DNA from: Procambarus clarkii
Lineage: Eukaryota > Arthropoda > Malacostraca > Decapoda > Cambaridae
Direction of reading: 5' to 3'
DNA length: 64,000 nt
Assembly: GCF_040958095.1 (NCBI RefSeq)
Contig: NC_091156.1
Span: forward strand, 19,672,702-19,736,701
Both the position numbers and the translations under genes were made by a program. The notes beneath the pieces were generated by a model. The model saw nothing but the letters and a program-made list of their open reading frames with translations, made no database searches and was not told where the DNA came from. Of this stretch, positions 24,135 through 35,431 are shown piece by piece (positions within the stretch are counted from its first letter, which is position 1; each line of letters begins with the position of its first letter).

Positions 24135-24284
24135 TTTTCCGGTGGCAGGTGTGTCCAACCTGACACTGTCGTCCAGATGTGTACAGCTGTAATGTCATCT
24201 TGTAAACAATTTTGCTTTCACTTTCCGCAGCTTCTCTTAAGACATCTCCCTACTGTCTTGTGATCTCTCATCTCTCCCCAGCAT

Positions 24285-24375
24285 CTCTCCCAGTACCAGC
24301 CTCACCAGCATTCCCAGTTCCTGCCTCACCAGCATCCCCAGTACCTGCTTCACCAACATTCCCCAGTCCCCGTCT
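24285..24375. repeat. 24-bp tandem repeat (3-4 copies)
   Basis: Copies of CCAGTTCCTGCCTCACCAGC with variants. Confidence 0.8.
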
Positions 24376-24614
24376 CACTGCTGCATTATGGCTCTCATGA
24401 TCGTGTTTAGACTCAACAGACACCAGCTCGTCCTCTCGAGTGGTCACAACGTCACAAAAATGCCGTACTAATTTGTCCGAACATAACCCAGGGCTCACGA
24501 TTAGAAAACGGGACAGCTCGTCAATTTTGCGAGCCGCTATGCTTAATAGTAAATTATATTTTGGCCGTAGAGGATTTATACATAAAATTATATGTAGTAT
24601 TTGCGCAGTGCATA

Positions 24615-26555
24615 ATTAATCAATCAAAAGAAGGCACCAACCCGGGAAGGCTTTATATAGCACCGTCAACTGTGTGGGATAATCAGAGCGCTAAATATCA
24701 CTAAGGAGGCCAGTACGAGAACAAAAACGCATAAGGCGAACGGTATCAAAGGTATCCGATTCATTAAGGAGTCAATCGAGGGACAAGTGACCGCGAGGGA
24801 CGGTCGGGAAGCAAAACACACATTCGTCCTGGAAGTCAGGACATTCAACAAGGATATGCACGACCGTCAGAGGGGACAATGCAGTTTGGACAATAAGGAG
24901 CAGGGCGGCGATCCATTAAGTGACCGTGAGTTAAGTGTGTATGGCCAATACATAACCTCGCCAGAGCCGTTTCCCACCGCCGGTTACGGTGGTAGGAGGA
25001 CGGCCACGGAGACACCACTCTTGAGAGCACGCAGTTTGTTACCACTAACAGAAGACCAACAACTCTGCCAATAGGCAAGGATGGAAGAATGATTTACTGG
25101 GTAGAAATCGGAATAAGGAACTTCTTTACGGGAGATGGGACAAGTTCGGATAGCTTCCTTAGCGGCAGCGTCCCACGCTCACTTAAGGACACACCAATAT
25201 GGGTGGGAACCCAGCAAAACTCCACTGTCTTAAATCTACTGGAGATAAGAAACAGCCAATGTTGAATTTCTAATACCATAGGATGGACATGGTTAAAGGA
25301 CTCCAGAGCCATGAGGACACTGCGAGAGTCAACTACAACATCAAAGGAAGATTGACAGCGAGAAAGCAGTTGACGAAGCACATAAAATCATCACCAGTCG
25401 ACACATGGTGCGGGAGAATAACTGTGCCAATGCTGGCATTTAACTGGACATTTTTGGAGATCCGAACAGTGATCTCCCCAATGCAGGATAACGAGACTAA
25501 GCAGTCAGCTGCTTGCTGAGACGGGGCTGCAACAACACGTGTACCAGTACGGGTGAGATTAAAAGTGACAGGTATCCACCGATTCAACAAGGTGCTTATT
25601 AATGAATAAATCATCAGGACGTGTAGAAACAACATGATTGAGATCCAAATACTTAGTCCATGTAGTAGGACCAAACAAAGCTTGGAATGTATTAGAACTG
25701 GAAGGAATCATGCGAGTGTGGAGAGGACGGTACCGGGTACCCCCAGTAACTGAGTGGGGTAAAAGGCGTAGTTGTTACAATGAGTGATGGAGCCACTCCA
25801 GGGATCAGGTAGTCACCACTGGGGGCATGGGGCTCAACCTTGCCACATAGGTGGGAGGGGAGCAGAGAGGGGTAGTCGGAAGGGTCAGGGAAGCAGCTTG
25901 GTCTGGACCCAATGAAGCGGGGGCTACAGAGACCAGCCTTCCATCACAGTCTGACTCGGCGGCCTGGTCGCCCTCCCCACAAGCCTGGGAAGTTGAGAGA
26001 GGGTCAGTCATCGGCATATAAACTAACAGATAAAAATTAATCCACGAATAAGCCCCCATACCCACCATGGAGCCACAATTAAAGAATAGGACACCCAAAA
26101 AGATGCTTTCATCCCCACCCCCCCACGGGTGCATCGTGGGTATACACTCCCGCAATCACTACCTTAAGAACCGTCAGTCCGTCGAGATCGGGTTCAGCAA
26201 TGAAGGCGAGGATTGACAATAAAAGCGTATCCTCGCTCGACAACATCAGGTACCACAGTTCTATGGGTGAGAGTGTGCTCCTCCCCAAACACCCGGGCGT
26301 CAAAACAGAAGACGACGTCTGAAAGAATAATCAAGAATGGCAAAAAAGTCGGCGGGAAATAACAGTCAGAAAGAAGAGGGGAGGGAGAGGAAAAATGAAA
26401 CATAAGGAAGAGGAAACGGCATCCAGCACAATTAGTGAAGACAGCAGCAGGATCATAAGGCTACAAAAGGACAGAGGACCGTCCCATGGAGCATCACACT
26501 CCGGCGGCCGCCCACCCGCCCCTCACGACGCCCACGGGCTGGAAAGCGAGGGGTC
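24615..26555 (-). mobile_element. LINE family D copy 2, larger internal deletion (ORF1 fused to RNase H)
   Basis: The 5' part (26555 to about 25400) matches the ORF1 of copy 1, including NASIGTVILPHHVSTG and the upstream FNLTRTGTRVVAAPSQ. At about 25400 the sequence jumps into RNase H (DVVVDSRSVLMALESF, then FCWVPTHIGVSLSER) and then the shared 3' end at 24615-24870. The zinc knuckles, the endonuclease and the RT are missing. The breakpoint differs from that of copy 1, so the deletions are independent. Frames are broken. Confidence 0.85.
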
Positions 26556-26667
26556 ATGCAGTGTATAATTATCTGATCATTAAGGATAACATATAGTGTC
26601 TCGGCACCTGTGTTCCTATTGTAAGGTGTCTTCAACCTTCACAATATAATTAATAATAATATAATGC

Positions 26668-26908
26668 ATTGTGTCGGGGGACAGGCAGCCAGAGTGTATT
26701 CATACACGTTAGGCTTATATCGAGGTACAACCCCCCCCCCCCCTCCTCCAACCCCACAACAAGTTAAGTCCTGAGTACTACTTACTGCAAGGTGAACAAG
26801 CACATAGGGTGACAGGAAATGTGCCAAACCATTTATGTCCCGCCCGGGATTCGAACCCGGAATTCTCGATTGTGCGTCGAAGAAGAACCCGACTGTACCA
26901 CCGGGATA
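26668..26908 (-). mobile_element. tRNA-derived SINE, family C
   Basis: Minus strand: A-box-like GGTGGTACAGTCGGGTTC, B-box-like CGGGTTCGAATCCCGGG, then the shared central segment (TTCACC, GCAGTAAGTA, ACTTAAC). A tail follows with CTCGATATAAGCCTAACGTG, ATACACTCTGGC and CCCCGACACAATG. A C-run interrupts the central part. The tail matches 38693-38886. Confidence 0.75.
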
Positions 26909-28544
26909 TCACTATCTTGAGGATATATTTGAGATAATATGGCATCAAGCCAAAAGGAATTATAGACCACACAGCAACACGCCCCAGAGCACTCGCCCAA
27001 TACTTTATACGGGAGTGAAAGTTGCTAGAAAATGCCAAATAATTCAGGGATTACGTGTTTTTCCTCCATGCGGGAGATGTGTGTGTGTGCCTGTCATAGA
27101 GGGCCTGGACAGTCATGGGGCGGTGATGGCTCTCCACACCTTCCCTCTCAACTGTGGTCGTCACTCACACTGAAAAGACGTCTGGAATCATGCTGTTGTG
27201 ACGCGTCATTGTGTTGTTCAAGACGACAGCTCCTGTGTCAGCGAGTCTGTGACAGCCTGAGAATGCTGTCGTCTTTTTCAGCGTCTCGGCGCCAGTTGGT
27301 CCTCGTCTCCTGCGTCAACGTATCGGCTCTACGACATCTGTTTCCAGCCAACGGTTATAGCTTCAGGAAAATTTCCGCCACAGGAAAACGTTTTGGCAAC
27401 GTATCCATTCACCTGATGCAACTATTCTAGACAGTACCAAAGAGTGTGATAACTATTGTGTACTCCCACACTCATCCTGTGAGCGGTACTGCAAAAACAT
27501 TACAGAGGGCACAAGACGTCTTAATCAGACCTCAGTGGATGTGAATTGTAAGGTTTTTAATATTTATCTGCACAATTTGTAATTAATTATAATAACCAGT
27601 AACAAACTTCTTGCACTGCAACTGCTATGGAAGTTGCAGTGCAGTCCATTCAGTGTGCAACACTGGATGGAAGTCACTTTGTTAATACTGAAATTATTTG
27701 ATGCTACGGGGTGAGAGTCTTTAAGGTTATGGCGTTCACGGCTTCTGTTATCACATTCATATTCCTTTATCTAGAAGAAGCGCTGTCACTCAAATCATCA
27801 GCTGTAGTCATAAAAGGTTGTACATTTATGTTTGCCAGTTTACGACTGTATAATATAGATTCACATTTATATTTAGAACCTTTTTTTGACTGTTTTATAG
27901 GATTTATTACAGATGTGGCGGGAGTGAACAGGTGTACAGTCGTTGTTAACGTGTATATTTTCCAATTAGAGCGATGAGACTTGGCAAAATATAATAATTC
28001 TAATTTTATGTTATATAATATGAATATGACAATATGAAGAATTATCTTAATCTGTTTCTCTTTGTGTACCTAACTTAGACGCAAGCCGAGTTATGAAGGT
28101 TGTATGCGTGCGTTCGTGATTTGTTTCTCGGATGGGTATGGAGGCAACATACTGTGTCAGAGTAGCTTGTTATCCCTCGCTTCTCTCCGGCCCTGATTGC
28201 TAGTACTGCAGTAGCGTCTGGCAGGTGACGGTGTCGCTTGGTATGAGACGGGTGTTGAGAGAGACGTTGGAGAACCCTGGCATTATGTGGGGGTCTGTGG
28301 ATCGTCTCTCATTTCCTGTCCAAGTACGGGAAGACACTTGAGGCTTGCAGAAAGGTTTTGGTCACCTCAGTTGTGGGATATTCGTTGTTTTGTAGAGCAG
28401 CTCAGCGTGCCAGAGGTTGTCAAAGGCTGTTCTCCTTCACTAGCTGTGATTGAAGGTTTACTGTGCTTGTGGATACCATAGACAGCAGGGAAAGCATTTA
28501 TGACTGGTTCAGTAATTATAGGGAAATATACTCACATTTCTTGT
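26909..28544. other. Long intergenic stretch, no supported gene
   Basis: Open frames at 27032-27430 and 27711-27977 have no domain, no convincing splice sites and AT-rich or mixed composition. Nothing repetitive within this window is recognised here. Confidence 0.4.
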
Positions 28545-28800
28545 GTTTTGTTAGAGTAATAGGTATTGCTCACGCCTCCATACCTCACCAGTGATTTGGG
28601 CCGGGTTCGAGTCCTGGGCAGGAAGGGTCAACTGCGGCACCGATCCTCAACTGTTCACCCTGTTCACCCAGCAGTGTTGGGAAGCTGGTTATAAGTTGCT
28701 TGACGGGGTGCAGGAGAGACTAGGATAGCGAGGCTTACCGTACTCCGCGCCAAACCCCAGCTACAAGCCTGCCAACATGAGTCAATTTGTCGTTTCCTGT
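28545..28800 (+). mobile_element. SINE-like fragment with B box
   Basis: GCCGGGTTCGAGTCCTGGGC is a good B box, and CTGTTCACCCAGCAG resembles the start of the shared SINE central segment. The A box is degenerate. Confidence 0.45.
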
Positions 28801-28849
28801 TAATACCTGCGTAGTAAAAAAGTTATTTTTATTCTATCATGCAAAATGC

Positions 28850-29105
28850 ATTTGGAACCTGTAGCACAGTAGTCCCCGCAGGCAGGTTACAACCGATAGG
28901 TCCCGATTTGATTCCCGGGAAAGAGGAGACGTTTGGATAATTTTCTTTACACATGACGGTTCGACTCGCACATAGCAGTCAATAGGTTCTGGGAAATATG
29001 TAACTGTTGTGGCTTGCATCCTGTGGAAGATCAGCCGCTGGCCTAAAGTCGCCTATCGTCCGAACAGGCTTCCTGTCCCGCGCAATAAGTGGCATTGTGT
29101 CGGAG
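28850..29105 (+). mobile_element. Diverged SINE with shared central segment
   Basis: The head has ACCTGTAGCACAGTAG and GTCCCGATTTGATTCCCGGG. The centre (28970-29030) has ATAGCAGTCAATAGGTTCTG and CTTGCATCCTG, matching the segment at 35531-35612. The tail is diverged from those of families A, B and C. Confidence 0.55.
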
Positions 29106-29380
29106 CCATCAGTTGCGTCATTCCGTCAGACGCGCCAGGAAACTACGACTGTAATTTAACCGACCAATAACGTGCCATCACAGCCAGAGGGGACAACGAG
29201 GGTGGCAGTTCATGTTTTTAAACACTGCTTCAGACCTGCTAGAATGATATGCCTTGCCAGAATACTTTCCCCGTCCGGTCATTAGGGCCGAGGTGACGGC
29301 GTTCTCGATCGCGACCTTCCACGGCTGAGTGGCGCTTGGTGAGAAGCGCTCCAGTACCTTCCCTCCGGAATCACACCGTC
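29106..29380. other. Spacer, nothing recognised
   Basis: Unique sequence leading into the 30-bp array. Confidence 0.5.
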
Positions 29381-30350
29381 TCCAGTACCTCCATCCTCGA
29401 CCACACCCCCACCAGTACCACCCTCCAGGACCACACCCCCACCAGGACCACCCTCCAGGACCACACTCCCACCCTCCAGGACCACACTCCCACCAGTACC
29501 ACCCTCCAGGACCACACCCCAACCAGTACCACCCTCCAGGACCACACCCCCACCAGTACCACCCTCCAGGACCACACCCCCACCAGTGCCTCCCTCCAGG
29601 ACCACACCCCCACCAGTACCTCCCTCCAGGACCACACCCCCACCAGTACCACCCTCCAGGACCACACCCACACCAGTACCTCCCTCCAGGACCACACCCC
29701 CACCAGTACCACCCTCCAGGACCACACCCCCACCAGTACCTCCCTCCAGGACCACACCCCCACCAGTACCACCCTCCAGGACCACACTCCCACCAGTACC
29801 ACCCTCCAGGACCACACCCCAACCAGTACCTCCCTCCAGGACCACACTCCCACCAGTACCACCCTCCAGGACCACACCCCCACCAGTACCTCCCTCCAGG
29901 ACCACACCCCCACCAGTACCACCCTCCAGGACCCCACCCCCACCAGTACCTCCCTCCAGGACCACACCCCCACCAGTACCACCCTCCAGGACCACACTCC
30001 CACCAGTACCTCCCTCCAGGACCACACCCCCACCAGTACCACCCTCCAGGACCACACCCCCACCAGTACCTCCCTCCAGGACCACACCCCCACCAGTACC
30101 TCCCTCCAGCACCACACCTCCACCAGTACCTCCCTCCAGGACCACACTCCCCCCAGTACCACCCTCCAGGACCACACCCCCACCAGTACCTCCCTCCAGG
30201 ACCACACCCCCACCAGTACCACCCTCCAGGACCACACCCCCACCAGTACCACCCTCCAGGACCACACTCCCCCCAGTACCTCCCTCCAGGACCACACCCC
30301 CACCAGTTCCACCCTCCAGGACCACCCCTTCACCCTCTAGGACCACACCT
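29381..30350. repeat. 30-bp minisatellite (about 32 copies)
   Basis: Units contain CACCAGTACCACCCTCCAGG and ACCACACCCC, with CCTCCCTCC and ACTCCC variants. Because 30 is divisible by three, five long frames are open (about 256-375 codons). The plus strand gives HQYHPPGPHP-type and TTLQDHTPTS-type repeats. They lack gene context and are not called as genes. Confidence 0.97.
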
Positions 30351-31166
30351 CCATAAGTCAGTCTTGGAGGGAACACAGGTGATGGGGGCGGCGGTCCCTG
30401 AGCTAGCATAGAATCTCAGGATATCTAAGTGCCAAAGAGCCCGGCTGTGGTCCTCTGCAGTGTACAACAACGCAGTGATCAGTGTGTATACACTGTGGTA
30501 AGTATACTATAGGTAAGGTATGTGACACAGCACATGCTTCAGCGAGTTACTAAAGGAAATTATTATTGATTTCCGTGCCTTAACGAGCTTCACAAAATAA
30601 TAATAAACCTATTGTCAGAAGTATTGAAAACGGCCGCAATTCATAACAGCATTAAATTTGTATACATCTCCATTACAATAGTTTCAAATCCTTCTTCGTC
30701 AGTAATAAAACCGGTTTTTGAGCATCAGTTATATGTCAGTGTGTGCTGCTTATTGCAGCTCTCTTATAAATGTGTTTTTCAAGTGTTTAATGTCCCAAGA
30801 ATCACTTTCACTTGTATTCTTGCTCTTGAAGAGCCAGTTTAGGATTCCTCGCAGGCGAATTGCCTCAACTTTCATTGGCTGGATACTGCACTTTCTCGTA
30901 GTATGGAGCCAATGGTGTTAAGCCCACGTCCGTTCACCAAGGAAACTGGCGTCGAGCGACGGAAAAAAAAAGCTAAAGTGACGAGAGTAGTTTTCTGTTT
31001 CAACCGGTCAAGCGATCGCTTAGTTACCCAAGTGAGCTAAGTGAAACTGACAGCCGAGACAGTTGTGTTTACCTGTGATCGCTCTAATTTATTGCTCTGT
31101 AATTACTGCGGTCACTTTCTTCACACGGACACTCAACCCTAAACCAGTCCTTTAAGAGGTGTCGTG
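30351..31166. other. Spacer, no supported gene
   Basis: Unique sequence. A donor-like GTGGTAAGTAT at about 30493 is the only splice-like element noticed, and no coding exon precedes it convincingly. Confidence 0.4.
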
Positions 31167-32529
31167 TGGAGGTACTGGCAGACTGTCGTCCTCGTGGGGA
31201 GGTAACTGGCAGACTGTCGTCCTCGTTGGGAGGTACTGGCAGACTGTCGTCCTCGTGTGGAGGTACTGGCAGACTGTCGTCCTCGTGTGGAGGTACTGGC
31301 AGACTGTCGTCCTCGTGTGGAGGTACTGGCAGACTGTCGTCCTCGTGTGGAGGTACTGGCAGACTGTCGTCCTCGTGTGGAGGTACTGGCAGACTGTCGT
31401 CCTCGTGTGGAGGTACTGGCAGACTGTCGTCCTCGTGTGGAGGTACTGGCAGACTGTCGTCCTCGTGTGGAGGTACTGGCAGACTGTCGTCCTCGTGTGG
31501 AGGTACTGGCAGACTGTCGTCCTCGTGTGGAGGTACTGGCAGACTGTCGTCCTCGTGTGGAGGTACTGGCAGACTGTCGTCCTCGTGTGGAGGTACTGGC
31601 AGACTGTCGTCCTCGTGTGGAGGTACTGGCAGACTGTCGTCCTCGTGTGGAGGTACTGGCAGACTGTCGTCCTCGTGTGGAGGTACTGGCAGACTGTCGT
31701 CCTCGTGTGGAGGTACTGGCAGACTGTCGTCCTCGTGTGGAGGTACTGGCAGACTGTCGTCCTCGTGTGGAGGTACTGGCAGACTGTCGTCCTCGTGTGG
31801 AGGTACTGGCAGACTGTCGTCCTCGTGTGGAGGTACTGGCAGACTGTCGTCCTCGTGTGGAGGTACTGGCAGACTGTCGTCCTCGTGTGGAGGTACTGGC
31901 AGACTGTCGTCCTCGTGTGGAGGTACTGGCAGACTGTCGTCCTCGTGTGGAGGTACTGGCAGACTGTCGTCCTCGTGTGGAGGTACTGGCAGACTGTCGT
32001 CCTCGTGTGGAGGTACTGGCAGACTGTCGTCCTCGTGTGGAGGTACTGGCAGACTGTCGTCCTCGTGTGGAGGTACTGGCAGACTGTCGTCCTCGTGTGG
32101 AGGTACTGGCAGACTGTCGTCCTCGTGTGGAGGTACTGGCAGACTGTCGTCCTCGTGTGGAGGTACTGGCAGACTGTCGTCCTCGTGTGGAGGTACTGGC
32201 AGACTGTCGTCCTCGTGTGGAGGTACTGGCAGACTGTCGTCCTCGTGTGGAGGTACTGGCAGACTGTCGTCCTCGTGTGGAGGTACTGGCAGGCTGTCGT
32301 CCTCGTGTGGAGGTACTGGCAGACTGTCGTCCTCGTGTGGAGGTACTGGCAGACTGTCGTCCTCGTGTGGAGGTACTGGCAGACTGTCGTCCTCGTGTGG
32401 AGGTACTGGCAGACTGTCGTCCTCGTGTGGAGGTACTGGCAGACTGTCGTCCTCGTGGGGAGGTACTGGCAGACTGTCGTCCTTGTGGGGAGGTACTGGC
32501 AGACTGTCGTCCTTGTGGGGAGGTACTGG
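31167..32529. repeat. 30-bp minisatellite, nearly perfectly homogeneous (about 45 copies)
   Basis: Units of GGAGGTACTGGCAGACTGTC followed by GTCCTCGTGT. From 31261 to 32460 there are 40 consecutive units with a single substitution (A to G at 32293). Variants (GTGGGG, CTTGTG, one extra base) occur only at the two ends. Open frames of 434-473 codons on both strands are a consequence of the 30-bp period. Confidence 0.98.
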
Positions 32530-32574
32530 AAGATAAGTGGGATATGAAGATGTTGTCCTAATTCAAGCCACAAC

Positions 32575-34125
32575 CTTGGGAAACATTAAACAATCAACTG
32601 AACTCCTTGGAAGGAAGTGTGCTGAGCTCTGTTTCACTCTCTCCACAAACAAGACAAAAACATACTCTCATCACTAGCCGGGAGAAAATGAAGAACTACA
32701 AATTAATGGCGTCACTGTCGGCTCTAACAAGGGGAGGAAAGAGGGGCTCCACCAGTTAATAGGAACATGTAAAAGTTGACTCGGGGCACTGTGCTATGAC
32801 CTTGAATGGGCATAGAGCCTCAATTATTGTTCTTAAAATGATGTACACAGCCTATGTGCGCTTCGTCATAGACTATGTCGCGCCAGTTTTGTGCACCAAT
32901 TCCCAAAGCGATATGATAAAAAAAAAGCATCCAAAATGAAGCCATGACAATCATTCTTGGAGTCCCAAGAACTGCCAAAACATCAAATCTACGAGAGAGG
33001 TTGTTCCTACACAGTGTTAAAAGCAGAATTAGGGAACTGAATGCTAAGCTTGCAATTAAAATAGACAAAGATCCCCATTACAATGATAGTGCCAAAATTC
33101 TGTACTACTTACAAAGGGAAACAGGAGAAGCAAAAAATGGCATCACAGATCAGTCTGTTACCTGGAAGAACTTCACCTGCTTGAGCAAGCCCGTGAGCTC
33201 CTGCCTGTAGAGAGGTCACCTCCCTGGGAGGATGACTCTTGCAGGATTATCATCAATGAGATGACAACGAAAAAGTTCAACATGATGCCACAAGAAATGA
33301 GGCACAGGTATCTGGAGGAATTTATTAAGAAGCCGGAAATTAATTAGATCAAATATACACTGATGGGTCGTCTAATCCTGTCAATGGCAGGGCTGGTGCA
33401 GCATACACGGTAATCAGGAATAATGCCTTTCAACTAGGAACTTCAGAAAAAGCACGTATTGAGAACTATGCCTCCAACACAAGCAGAACTAATTGCCATT
33501 GTTATGGAGTTAAGATGCCTTGAACGAAACACTAATGGTGCAGTAATCTGCACTAACTCAAAAGCAGCGCTACAAAGCCTTCGTAAAAATCGGGCAGAAA
33601 ATCTTGCCATAGTCGCTGCAATCAAGAGAGCTCTGAGAGTACCAACCAATCAAGGAAGAGTCGTCAAGTTTCTGTGGATCCCCTCCCATGTTGGAATATG
33701 TGGGAATGAACGAGCAGATGTGCTGGCTGCTGAAGGAGACAACATTGAATGCTTAATACCCAAGACTGCTACAAATTAGAGGTATTATCAGGCAATATTT
33801 CAGTGACAAGGTAATTGAGGAAAGGAGGATAGAAGCACAAATCAGTGACTCTGAACGATGGTACAACATGGTTACAGCTAGCAATCCCAATCATTATGGA
33901 CGAAGAGCAGGTGGCAGCGGGAGAAAATTAGTAATAGCAAGAATCCGTCTTGGATACAAATATCTATGGAGATTCGGAATGGAAACAGTTGAGCAGCGGA
34001 GTTGCAGAATCTGTGGTGAGAGTGATGGACACCACCTTGACCACTACCTGACAGTGTGTGAACAACTGAGACAGATTAGAACTATGTGTAGAATAATAAA
34101 CCCCACATTGTTCTAGTTAGGAAAA
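32575..34125 (+). mobile_element. LINE family E fragment (RT thumb and RNase H), decayed
   Basis: After RT-terminal-like sequence (from 32575) comes a frame with TIILGVPRTAKTSNLRERL (32944-33210). An RNase H follows: YTDGSSNPVNGRAGAAYTVI (33358-33450), AELIAIVMELRCL, ICTNSKAALQSL and FLWIPSHVGICGNERADVLA (33459-33779). A C-terminal part (33868-34116) contains CRICGESDGHHLDHYLTVC. A frameshift at about 33455 and a TN in place of the usual TD before SKAAL (33550-33562) indicate a dead copy. The 5' truncation lies 45 bp from the end of the preceding minisatellite. Confidence 0.8.
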
Positions 34126-34344
34126 TACAATTCGTCAAATATATATACTGTTCTTAAAAGATTTCCCCCCATTTGCACCCGCAAGATAACGTAAGATTTT
34201 AAGGATGTAAGATTAACGTAAGATGTTCATCTTTTTATTTGAGAAGCTGTTCACTTGAGACAGCAAGTCCCAGCTGTGTCTGGGTACAAGTGACAGGATG
34301 AACAACCCAGCGGGTTTTCTTCCTATTGGGGAGTGTTGTACATG

Positions 34345-34795
34345 CTGCTACGGCGGTGTGTCCACTCACAGGATGAATGACGCTGCCCAATACTGTCACT
34401 ATGGCGGTGTGTTCACTCACAGGATGAGTGGCGCTCCCCAATACTGTCACTATGGCGGTGTGTTCACTCACAGGATGAGTGGCGCTCCCCAATACTGTCA
34501 CTATGGCGGTGTGTCCACTCATAGGATGAGTGGCGCTTCCCAATACTGTCACTATGGTGGTGTGTCCACTCACAGGATGAGTGGCGCTCCCCAATACTGT
34601 CACTATGGCGGTGTGTCCACTCACAAGGATGAGTGGCGCTGACCAATACTGTCACTATGGCGGTGTGTCCACTCACAAGGATGAGTGGCGCTGACCAATA
34701 CTGTCACTATGGCGGTGTGTCCACTCACAAGGATGAGTGGCGCTGACCAATACTGTCACTATGGCGGTGTGTCCACTCACAGGATGAGTGACGCT
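34345..34795. repeat. 51-52-bp minisatellite (about 9 copies)
   Basis: Units contain GATGAGTGGCGCTCCCCAAT and CACTATGGCGGTGTGTCCAC. The last copies have one extra A. Confidence 0.95.
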
Positions 34796-35431
34796 CCACA
34801 AACTCGCTCCTCGGAACAAAAATTAAAAAGAAAAAAATTAACCCCATCACCTGTGGATGGGATATAAACAACCCATCATCCTCTACGATACATTGGAAAA
34901 CATCTTGTTGATGGACTAGTGTTCCCAAACTGCTGCTGACAGTTATGGAGATGAATGACCTTGCGTGACCGTGCCAGGAAAGAACAGCAGGCCCGCGTGG
35001 CTGTTGTAGAACACGGTGTTCCTCCAACAGCCACGCAGGAAATGTATGGGAGGCACAAAAAGGTGCTGTAAGATGTGAAAGTGTTGAGAGAGCGCGGGTG
35101 TTTGATGTGCCGAGTGACACAAAGCTGAGAGGAAGTGAGACTGATGAGTGTAAGTACTCGGGGAGGGAGTGAGTGAATGTTGATGGGGGTAATACAGGAG
35201 TATTCTTAATGGTAACTGAAGGGTGGTGTGAGGAACCACTGCATCACAGTTACAAGTGTTGTGAAGAACATTACATTGTGAAATGTTCTTGTTATGTCAT
35301 GACCACCAGGTAAGCCTCGTGGGGTACACCTTCCCCCTATTCAATCATCGGCACTCCTGCCCTCAAGTGCATCACACTCTAAAACTCTACGGATTGAGTG
35401 CACTAGTTCAAGGGGTGAACTTAATCTACAT
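34796..35431. other. Spacer, no supported gene
   Basis: No recognisable domain or repeat. An inverted pair GGCTGTTG...CAACAGCC occurs at about 35000-35035. Confidence 0.45.

Noticed and set aside
26835..26908. Possible tRNA gene (good B box, A box on the minus strand)
   Set aside because: The acceptor stem does not pair and the sequence continues into a SINE body with a tail shared by another copy, so it is a SINE head.
27711..27977. 88-codon open frame with a hydrophobic N-terminus
   Set aside because: AT-rich region, no splice sites, no cysteine pattern and no recognised family. Chance is the simpler explanation.
29282..30411. Proline/histidine-rich 360-codon plus-strand frame and glycine-rich 375-codon minus-strand frame
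   Set aside because: 30-bp repeat divisible by three, open on both strands, with no start context or exon structure.
31152..32573. Four frames above 430 codons on both strands
   Set aside because: Near-perfect 30-bp array. Equal openness on both strands argues against coding.
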